Made by a program: the position numbers and the translations under genes
Notes under the pieces: model-generated
Seen by the model: only the letters and a program-made list of their open reading frames with translations
What the model was told of the DNA's origin: nothing
Database searches by the model: none
Shown here: positions 26,442 to 33,158 of the stretch, piece by piece
How positions within the stretch are numbered: the first letter of the stretch is position 1
Layout: every line of letters starts with the position of its first letter
Source: Candidatus Woesearchaeota archaeon
GTDB lineage: Archaea; Nanobdellota; Nanobdellia; Woesearchaeales; UBA10216
NCBI GenBank assembly: GCA_016188155.1
Contig: JACPIH010000004.1
Location: 1 to 41,087, forward strand
Length of the DNA: 41,087 bases
Reading direction: 5' to 3'

Positions 26442-27241
26442 TGATGCCGCAGCAAATTTTTTATACGCCTTATTCCAGTTGCAACCCCATGGGCATTGTT
26501 GAAGAAGCGTTCTCGCGATTGTTCCCTGAAGCAGCTTTTGCTTATGCTGTGCACCTGCGTTATTCGGGCAGGTTCAAGCCGTACAACGCAACCGTGAGGA
26601 AAGTCGGCAGCTCCCTTTATTTTAACCTCAGCAGAAGCTGGAAAAGCACCAGTGAAGAGATTGTCATAGGCCTTATCCAGCATCTTCTTGTCAAGATTTT
26701 GAGAAAGGAACGTTTTTTGGCGGCTGCAAGAGATAATAGCGGAAAAACATCGTCATTGAACATGCAGCTTTATGACGATTTTATTAAGGGGATTTCTGAA
26801 GTTGCAGCAGTTAACAATGGCAACGGCAGCAGCGATGAGAGTCTTGAGTCGTCCTTCGCCAGGGTGAATGAGAAATATTTTCTTGGCATTGCTGACAAGC
26901 CAAACCTGAGATGGGGCCTTGACTCATTTAGGAAGCTTGCAAGCTACGACTACCACACCAACACAATTACCGTGAGCAACCTTTTTCGTGATGCCCCGCA
27001 GCAGCTTCTTGACTATCTCATGTATCACGAGCTGCTTCACAAGAAGCTGAAGTTCAGCAGCAGCGGAAATGGCAGGGCAGTGCATCACAGCAGGGAATTC
27101 AGGGCCCTGGAGCAAAATTTTGACGGGAACGACACAATTGAGGATGAGCTTAATGCTTTTATTCGTGGCATGACCTTTTTCAGAAAAAGGTCAATCAAAA
27201 ACCGCACTTTTAGCTGGCGCAGGCTGCTGCTGTTGCGTTAA
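26441..27241 (+). CDS. SprT-like zinc metallopeptidase
   Basis: LDYLMYHELLHKKL (HExxH), HSREFRALEQNF, RWG...ITVSNLFRDAP; C-terminus read through hairpin copy E. Confidence 0.85.
   Translation: MMPQQIFYTPYSSCNPMGIVEEAFSRLFPEAAFAYAVHLRYSGRFKPYNATVRKVGSSLYFNLSRSWKSTSEEIVIGLIQHLLVKILRKERFLAAARDNSGKTSSLNMQLYDDFIKGISEVAAVNNGNGSSDESLESSFARVNEKYFLGIADKPNLRWGLDSFRKLASYDYHTNTITVSNLFRDAPQQLLDYLMYHELLHKKLKFSSSGNGRAVHHSREFRALEQNFDGNDTIEDELNAFIRGMTFFRKRSIKNRTFSWRRLLLLR
27171..27202 (-). repeat. Hairpin element copy E (TGACCTTTTT-CAG-AAAAAGGTCA), reverse orientation
   Basis: Inverted repeat 27171-27180/27184-27193; minus strand reads GTTTTTGATTGACCTTTTT. Confidence 0.88.
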
Positions 27242-27263
27242 ATTTATATATGAACCGAGTTAG

Positions 27264-27295
27264 TTTTTTGATCAACCTTTTTTGTAAAAAGGTTG
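27264..27295 (+). repeat. Hairpin element copy F (CAACCTTTTT-TGT-AAAAAGGTTG)
   Basis: Inverted repeat 27273-27282/27286-27295 preceded by GTTTTTTGAT; followed by the SD-like GAGGTG and the aIF5A ATG. Confidence 0.88.
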
Positions 27296-27310
27296 TGAGG
27301 TGTGCAGTTT

Positions 27311-27730
27311 ATGGCTACTAAGACCGTTGGCTGTAATGAGCTCAAGGTCGGCAGCTACATAATAATTGATGGCGCTGCCTGCAAGATCGTGAATATTGAC
27401 ATTTCAAGGCCTGGCAAGCACGGCCATGCCAAGATGCGCATGGAGGGCATGGGCATTATTGACGGCAAAAGGCGCATTATTGTCATGCCTGCCCATGATA
27501 ACATCGAGGTTCCAATCATAGAGAAGCGCTCTGCCCAGGTCCTTTCGGTCCATGGCAGCACAGCTAATGTCATGGATGCCGAGACTTACGAAACCTTTGA
27601 CCTTCCAATTCCGGAAGAGTTAATAGGCGGCTGTGTTGCAGGCATTTCAGTGCTTTACTGGAAGGTTTTGGAAGACAGGATCATGAGGCAGGTCAAGGGC
27701 GAAGGCAGCAGCAGCGGCGAAGAGGAGTAA
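27311..27730 (+). CDS. eif5a: Translation initiation factor aIF5A
   Basis: MATKTVGCNELKVGSYIIIDGAACKIV...SRPGKHGHAK (hypusination loop). Confidence 0.97.
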   Translation: MATKTVGCNELKVGSYIIIDGAACKIVNIDISRPGKHGHAKMRMEGMGIIDGKRRIIVMPAHDNIEVPIIEKRSAQVLSVHGSTANVMDAETYETFDLPIPEELIGGCVAGISVLYWKVLEDRIMRQVKGEGSSSGEEE

Positions 27731-27808
27731 ATTTTTTCTTCTGGTTGTTTTGCTGGTTTAAAATCCTTTTCAGTAAGCTTTTTAAATATCCCCTTCATCC
27801 GGGCAGCT

Positions 27809-27973
27809 ATGGCAAAAATACCTGAAGCGGAAGCAAGAACTTTTAGGAACATATTTGTCTGCAGGAAGTGCAAGCACAAGATGAGGGCTTCCAGCCTTAA
27901 GGTTGCGCAGGGCAAGGTCAAGTGCAGGAACTGCACAGCTTCTGTCTTGAGGCCTTTGAGAAAGAGAGGATAA
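27809..27973 (+). CDS. rpl40e: Ribosomal protein eL40
   Basis: 54 aa, below ORF-track cutoff: MAKIPEAEARTFRNIFVCRKCKHKMRASSLKVAQGKVKCRNCTASVLRPLRKRG; TTTAAATA box 28 nt upstream. Confidence 0.93.
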   Translation: MAKIPEAEARTFRNIFVCRKCKHKMRASSLKVAQGKVKCRNCTASVLRPLRKRG

Positions 27974-27977
27974 AGGC

Positions 27978-28013
27978 TTTCTTGGTTCGTTTCTTGGTTC
28001 GTTTCTTGGTTCG
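27978..28013 (+). repeat. Three tandem 12-bp repeats (TTTCTTGGTTCG)x3
   Basis: Perfect copies at 27978, 27990 and 28002, leading into TTTCTTGATTGACC of hairpin copy G. Confidence 0.9.
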
Positions 28014-28045
28014 TTTCTTGATTGACCTTCTTCCTAAGAAGGTCA
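28014..28045 (+). repeat. Hairpin element copy G (TGACCTTCTT-CCT-AAGAAGGTCA)
   Basis: Inverted repeat 28023-28032/28036-28045 with head TTTCTTGAT. Confidence 0.88.
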
Positions 28046-28088
28046 TGATAAAGGAAGCTTTTTAAATAGCCACAGTAGCTTTTCTTTC

Positions 28089-29288
28089 ATGGCGTTTGAC
28101 TTTTTGTCTGGCTTGCTGGACTTTGTTGTTAGGCACAAGCTCGTTGTTGGCTTTTACGTTCTAGTGGCTATGCTCTTGTTCATTTACCGGAAGAAGTTCC
28201 AGTTCCAGCTCAAGTTCATTGCCATCTGCCGCACAAAGCTTGGCCTCGGCCTTATGGACAGAATCGCCTCGCGGCATAGGGAGCTTGTTAGGCTTCTTGG
28301 CTATGTCGGCATTGGCATTGGCTTTTTCGGCATGTTTTTTATTGTCTTTGTCCTGGTGCAGAGCGTCTTTGTGCTCCTTACTGTCCCTGGCGCTCCATCG
28401 CCAATAAGCCCTGTGCTTCCTGGCGTGAGGATTCCTGGAGTTCCTGACGGATTTTTTGTTCCTTTCGTGCAGGGCATAATAGCAATATTCATCATTGCTG
28501 TTGTTCACGAGTTCGCCCATGGCGTTGTTGCGAGGGCACATGACATTAAAGTCAAGAGCTCCGGCCCTGCAATTATCGGCCCTATCCTTGCTGCTTTTGT
28601 TGAGCCTGATGAGGCGCAGATGAGGAAGAAGGATGACGTTGCCAACTACTCAATCTTCGCGGCAGGCTCCTTTTCCAACATTGTTCTCGCCATGCTGCTT
28701 TTGTTTGTGCTTTCAGCAGTTTTCGCGCCCATAGGCTCTGCCTTCTTCAGGGAAGAAGGCGTCATTTTGAAGTCTGTAGAGCAAGGAATGCCTGCCGCAG
28801 CAGCCGGCCTTGCAAGCGGCATGATGATAAAATCCATTGACGGCCAGCCTGTTGGCAGTTTGCAGGGAACAGTTGAGGCTTTGCAGTTTACAAAGCCCAA
28901 CCAGACTGTTATTTTCGGTGATGGAATGTCTGAGTTTGCTGTTGTTGCTGGCTCAAATGAAAAGTTCCCGCGGAGGGGCTACTTCGGCATAGTCATGCAG
29001 CCGCTCCTCAAGAACCAGAACACGGCTTATTTCAGCATTTTCTCATGGCTCCAGGGCCTCCTGGCGCTTACGGCCACGCTGAGCTTTGGCATAGGCCTTG
29101 CAAACATGATACCTGTTGGTCCCCTTGACGGCGGAAAGATGCTTCACCTGGCCCTTAACAGGATTAGGGGGGAGGCCAAGGCAAACAAGGCGTTCGTGCG
29201 CATCAGCCTTCTTCTGCTCATCGTAATACTTTTCCTCCTGAGCCCCATATTCAAGGCTATTTTGAAGTCTGTTGCCGGCATTTTCTGA
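28089..29288 (+). CDS. Site-2 protease-type intramembrane metalloprotease (M50) with PDZ domain
   Basis: AVVHEFAHGVVARAH (HExxH), GLASGMMIKSIDGQPV (PDZ), NMIPVGPLDGGKM; multiple TM helices. Confidence 0.92.
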   Translation: MAFDFLSGLLDFVVRHKLVVGFYVLVAMLLFIYRKKFQFQLKFIAICRTKLGLGLMDRIASRHRELVRLLGYVGIGIGFFGMFFIVFVLVQSVFVLLTVPGAPSPISPVLPGVRIPGVPDGFFVPFVQGIIAIFIIAVVHEFAHGVVARAHDIKVKSSGPAIIGPILAAFVEPDEAQMRKKDDVANYSIFAAGSFSNIVLAMLLLFVLSAVFAPIGSAFFREEGVILKSVEQGMPAAAAGLASGMMIKSIDGQPVGSLQGTVEALQFTKPNQTVIFGDGMSEFAVVAGSNEKFPRRGYFGIVMQPLLKNQNTAYFSIFSWLQGLLALTATLSFGIGLANMIPVGPLDGGKMLHLALNRIRGEAKANKAFVRISLLLLIVILFLLSPIFKAILKSVAGIF

Positions 29289-29343
29289 AGCCTGGGATTA
29301 GTGTGTTAACGAGTCAGGTAACCGAAACATTTTTATAGTTATT

Positions 29344-29361
29344 ATACACACTAGTGTGTAT
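29344..29361. promoter_or_regulatory. Perfect 18-bp palindrome ATACACACTAGTGTGTAT, candidate operator
   Basis: Overlaps the promoter/start region of the Fic/Doc-like gene. Confidence 0.7.
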
Positions 29362-29716
29362 GAAATCTGGTTTAAATCACATCAGCCAACAGCTTATGGA
29401 AATCAACAAAAAATTCGGCAGCGGAATCGTAGTTAACAAAGGCAGTTTAGAGTTTGCATTGAGCGCGGCTCGTAGGGGCAAGGACTGGCACGAGCAGCTG
29501 GCCTTTGTAGTTCGGGCATTGCTTTGCGACCACGTATTCGAGGACGGGAATAAAAGGACGGCGGCAGCATACGTGATGGCTGTACTGGAGAATTTTAAGT
29601 ATAGATACGACCCTTTCAAGATAGACCAATTAGTGCTTAAGGTCGCGAAGAATAATATTTCCGATATTAAGAAGATAAGGAGGATGATTGCTAATGCATC
29701 AACCAGGAATATTTGA
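29360..29716 (+). CDS. Fic/Doc-family protein, candidate toxin
   Basis: HVFEDGNKRTAAAYVMAVLE matches the HxFxDGNKR motif. Confidence 0.85.
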   Translation: MKSGLNHISQQLMEINKKFGSGIVVNKGSLEFALSAARRGKDWHEQLAFVVRALLCDHVFEDGNKRTAAAYVMAVLENFKYRYDPFKIDQLVLKVAKNNISDIKKIRRMIANASTRNI

Positions 29717-29945
29717 CAAGAAGGTCTTTGAATTGGCAAAAAAGCTCCCTGATATAATGCCGGAGCCCTTTAAAGCCTTGGAGGAATATGATCGCACTCA
29801 TAAATTGAGGCGCTGGGACAATAAGGTCAGGGTCAACTTTACCTTGGACCCTAATCTTTACAGCAGGTTTAGGACTTACTGCGAGAAGGGGGGCTATAAA
29901 ATGAGCACTCTTGTGGAGAAGCTTATTAAGGAAGCAGTTCGCTAG
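29694..29945 (+). CDS. Ribbon-helix-helix-like candidate antitoxin
   Basis: C-terminal VRVNFTLDPNLYSRFRTYCEKGGYKMSTLVEKLIKEAV; AGGAGG SD 10 nt upstream of ATG; overlaps the Fic/Doc gene. Confidence 0.7.
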   Translation: MHQPGIFDKKVFELAKKLPDIMPEPFKALEEYDRTHKLRRWDNKVRVNFTLDPNLYSRFRTYCEKGGYKMSTLVEKLIKEAVR

Positions 29946-29993
29946 CTTACGCAGCAAAATAAGTTTAAATACGGTGCCCTTTCCCTTCCTCAT

Positions 29994-30719
29994 ATGTTAT
30001 CTGTTGTGCTTGTTGAGCCAAAAACACCGGGAAACATTGGCTCTGTTGCCAGGGTGATGAAGAACTTCGGCGTTAGGCACCTGCTTCTGGTTAATCCCAA
30101 GTGCAATTATCTGGATGGCGAGGCTTATGGAAGGGCAATGCACGCCAGAGACATTTTGAAAGCTGCAACTATTGAAAAAAATTTAAGCAGCTGCTTAAAA
30201 AAATTTGACTATGCTGTTGCTACAACCTCTGACTTGGGCAGCGATTATAATGTGGTAAAATCTCCAATAACGCCTGGCCAGCTTGCTCAGCAGCTGCAGC
30301 GGTTTGGCAACGGCAAAGGTAAAGGCAGCAGAGTGGCTTTGGTGTTTGGAAGGGAAGGAACTGGCCTGACTGCCAAGGAAGTGGGCAGCTGTGACTTGGT
30401 TGTTACAATCCAATCTTCCAAAAAATACCCCTCGTTGAACCTTTCCCATGCCGTGGCTATTGTTCTCTACGAGATTTTCCAGAATTCCAGAGCAGTTAAG
30501 GTAGGCAGCCATATCCACCCAGCTTCTGCCAGTGATAAAAGGGTTGCCGTTTCAATGGTTGATGCCATTCTTGACAGGATGGATTTTGCAATCCACAGCA
30601 AGAAAGAGACCCAGGAAGTTGTCCTGTCCAGGCTCATAAACAAGTCCTTTCTCACTAAACGTGAAATGTATGCCTTTCTTGGATTCTTGAGGAAAATTGC
30701 AGAAATGATTAAAAAATGA
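29994..30719 (+). CDS. trmJ: SpoU/TrmH-family RNA methyltransferase (TrmJ-like)
   Basis: VVLVEPKTPGNIGSVARVMKNFGV; ALVFGREGTGLTAKEVGSCDLVVTIQSSKKYPSLNLSHAVAIVLYE. Confidence 0.9.
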   Translation: MLSVVLVEPKTPGNIGSVARVMKNFGVRHLLLVNPKCNYLDGEAYGRAMHARDILKAATIEKNLSSCLKKFDYAVATTSDLGSDYNVVKSPITPGQLAQQLQRFGNGKGKGSRVALVFGREGTGLTAKEVGSCDLVVTIQSSKKYPSLNLSHAVAIVLYEIFQNSRAVKVGSHIHPASASDKRVAVSMVDAILDRMDFAIHSKKETQEVVLSRLINKSFLTKREMYAFLGFLRKIAEMIKK

Positions 30720-30723
30720 TTTT

Positions 30724-31059
30724 CTATGGCTTTGAGCGTTGCGCTGCAGCTATCGAGTCATAATATTTTTTTACCTTTACCTCTCCAGTTGGTTTTGCCA
30801 TTTCCCCAAGCGCGTAGTAAACGCGCTGGGCTTCCGGTCCCCAGCTGTAGCTGCCCTGCTGCTTTTCGACCTTTGCAACCTTGAAGTAACCTTTTTTGAC
30901 GCCGTTGCGTAGGCTGTAGTAAACTGCCCTCATAGTGACTTTTGGGAATAGCTTGGCATAATGCTTGTAAACATCGTAGCCGTGCAGCTCTCCGAACTGT
31001 GACAGTAGCTCAATTACGTTGTTCCTTACCGGGCTTCCAGCAGGCCTTCCTCGTTTCAT
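30724..31059 (-). CDS. Winged-helix-like hypothetical protein
   Basis: MKRGRPAGSPVRNNVIELLSQFGELHGYDVYKHYAKLFPKVTMRAVYYSLRNGVKKGYFKV. Confidence 0.75.
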   Translation of the reverse strand: MKRGRPAGSPVRNNVIELLSQFGELHGYDVYKHYAKLFPKVTMRAVYYSLRNGVKKGYFKVAKVEKQQGSYSWGPEAQRVYYALGEMAKPTGEVKVKKYYDSIAAAQRSKP

Positions 31060-31213
31060 GTTGCTGATGTTATAACTTCTGCATAAATAACTTTCCATAT
31101 TGAATTTTGCAGAATCTTTTATCTTTTCAGGCAAACCTTTAAATAGTAAGATTAGGCAGCAACGTCTAATTTAGTCGATAATAACTAATTGTTTGAACGT
31201 GAGGTGAAGAAGA

Positions 31214-31360
31214 ATGGTTGAAGGAAGGTGCATGAAGTGCAAGAAGCCTGTTCAGATTAAGGACGGCAAGGAAATCACGATGAAGAACGGCATGAAGGCC
31301 ATGAAGGGTCTTTGCCCGAAGTGCGGCACAAAGGTCTTCAGGATTCTCGGAAAGGCTTAA
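31214..31360 (+). CDS. Small zinc-ribbon protein (DUF5679-like)
   Basis: 48 aa, own translation: MVEGRCMKCKKPVQIKDGKEITMKNGMKAMKGLCPKCGTKVFRILGKA. Confidence 0.85.
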   Translation: MVEGRCMKCKKPVQIKDGKEITMKNGMKAMKGLCPKCGTKVFRILGKA

Positions 31361-31463
31361 GGGCCTTTTCTTTTTTCTTTTCTTTATTCTTCTTGCTTTC
31401 AACTTTTTCTCACGGTTTTTTTTTCCAAAAAGCATTTAAATAAGAGTTTGTACGTCTGCAGTT

Positions 31464-31925
31464 ATGGCCAAGAGTTGTTTGCTGTTTGCATCACTTCTCA
31501 TAGCAACACTTGCACTCGCTGCAGTTCCTGTGTTTGCACATGCTGCTGGCTTTAATGAAACAAAAAAGCTTATTGATTCAAACGTTGCCTGCGATGAGCT
31601 GACTGACGAACAGCTTGAGGAGATTGGCGAATACTACATGGAGCAGATGCATCCTGGAGAGGCTCATGAGTTCATGCACCAGAGGATGGGGCTTGCGGAA
31701 GGCTCAGAAACAGAAGAGAAGTTTCACATAAATCTCGCTAAAACAATGTACTGTGGCGAATTAAGCACGGGCATGACGGGCATGGGGATGGGTGGCATGA
31801 TGGGTGCTTCGTCCAGCTTATGGAGTTTTAACAGCGCTCTTTTTTCTGTACTTCTAATTCTGTCAATAATTGCGTTAGTTTTGCTAATCATTTGGCTTTA
31901 CAAAGCTATTAAGAGAAGGAAATGA
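31464..31925 (+). CDS. Secreted/membrane protein with Met/Gly-rich linker and C-terminal TM
   Basis: Signal peptide; EQMHPGEAHEFMHQRMG; GMTGMGMGGMMG; C-terminal TM; TTTAAATA box 29 nt upstream. Confidence 0.8.
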   Translation: MAKSCLLFASLLIATLALAAVPVFAHAAGFNETKKLIDSNVACDELTDEQLEEIGEYYMEQMHPGEAHEFMHQRMGLAEGSETEEKFHINLAKTMYCGELSTGMTGMGMGGMMGASSSLWSFNSALFSVLLILSIIALVLLIIWLYKAIKRRK

Positions 31926-31926
31926 T

Positions 31927-32367
31927 ATGGAAGAAATCATCCTTAAGCCAATCGGGTTTGTAAGAAACAATGTCAAAGCGCCCAGGTTCGGGAACTTTGC
32001 CAATGAGGTTTCTGAGATTGTAGTGGATGAGAAATTTACTGAGGCTTTGAAAGGCATTGACGATTATTCCCACGTTATCATTGTTTACTGGATGGACAAG
32101 GTTAAGGAGCATGTTATCCAGCACAGGCCCCAGGGCAACCCGAACGTGCCAATCGTTGGCATTTTCGCCTGCCGCTGCCCCCAGAGGCCAAACCCGATTG
32201 CAATCACAACCGTAAAGCTGGTTGGCCATGAAGGGAACAAAATTAAGGTAAAAGGCCTGGATACCTTGGATGGAACCCCAGTCATCGACATCAAGCCTTA
32301 CTGGCCCCAGTATGACAAGGTTGAGGACGGAAAAATACCTGACTGGGTTAATAAACTTGAGTTCTAG
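31927..32367 (+). CDS. trmO: tRNA (N6-threonylcarbamoyladenosine(37)-N6)-methyltransferase TrmO family
   Basis: LKPIGFVRNN; HRPQGNPNVPIVGIFACRCPQRPNPIAITTVKL; LDTLDGTPVIDIKPY. Confidence 0.93.
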   Translation: MEEIILKPIGFVRNNVKAPRFGNFANEVSEIVVDEKFTEALKGIDDYSHVIIVYWMDKVKEHVIQHRPQGNPNVPIVGIFACRCPQRPNPIAITTVKLVGHEGNKIKVKGLDTLDGTPVIDIKPYWPQYDKVEDGKIPDWVNKLEF

Positions 32368-32417
32368 GGGCTGATTCCGCACAAACTTTTTATCCCGTTG
32401 TGTTTCTCGTTGCAGCT

Positions 32418-33155
32418 ATGGAGCTTGACATTGCAGCCTTTAATGACGCCTTGGGCAAAAATGCCGTAATAATCCTCAGCTGCAGCTGCGAAATCCATTA
32501 CAGCGGCAGGGCTGAGAGCTTTCTTGGCAGCGGCGGCAGGATTATTGTAATTAAAGCCGACAAAACACTTTTAATCCACCAGCCGGCAGGCAGCAATCCC
32601 ATTAATTACATGAAAGAAGGCACCAGCTACAGCCTTTCCCGCAATGAAGGAAAACTCGTTCTTCGCTGCAGCAATATTCCTTTGAAGGAATACATGGACA
32701 TCTTTATCTCAAAAGTCCATTCTTTCCAGCAGCTGCAGATGGAAGATTCCGCGAAAATCCAGCTTGTTGGCTCTGAAAGGGATATGTCTGACATGATTTA
32801 CGGTAATCCTGCTTTGATTGAGCCTGGCTTCAAGCCTCTCAGTCGTGAGGAGCATACAAAATACGGCTTTATTGACGTTTTCGGCTACGATAAAAACAAT
32901 GTTCTTGTCGTCATCGAATGCAAGCGGTACACAGCAGACTTGAAGGCTGTTGACCAGCTGCAGCGCTATGTCAAGAAAATCAAGGAGCTAAAGGGCCTTG
33001 TCAAAGTCCGCGGCATAATAGCAGCCCCGGAAATTTCCCCAAACACTCTTCAGATGCTGAAGGACAACGGGTTTGAGTACAGAAAGATTTCCCCGCCAAA
33101 GTACCTTGAGCGTTTTAACAAGGGCCAGAAAAGCCTTGGGGACTATGAGTCTTAG
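32418..33155 (+). CDS. nucS: Endonuclease NucS/EndoMS
   Basis: YGFIDVFGYDKNNVLVVIECKRYTADLKAVDQLQRYV nuclease core; C-terminal QKSLGDY PIP-like. Confidence 0.93.
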   Translation: MELDIAAFNDALGKNAVIILSCSCEIHYSGRAESFLGSGGRIIVIKADKTLLIHQPAGSNPINYMKEGTSYSLSRNEGKLVLRCSNIPLKEYMDIFISKVHSFQQLQMEDSAKIQLVGSERDMSDMIYGNPALIEPGFKPLSREEHTKYGFIDVFGYDKNNVLVVIECKRYTADLKAVDQLQRYVKKIKELKGLVKVRGIIAAPEISPNTLQMLKDNGFEYRKISPPKYLERFNKGQKSLGDYES

Positions 33156-33158
33156 AAG

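Noticed and set aside
27978-28013. Possible CRISPR-like array (three direct repeats)
   Set aside because: 12-bp units are directly abutting with no spacers; a tandem repeat, not CRISPR
31166-31435. 89-aa minus-strand ORF rich in Lys/Arg
   Set aside because: Antisense to the small zinc-ribbon gene 31214-31360, which has clear CxxC pairs
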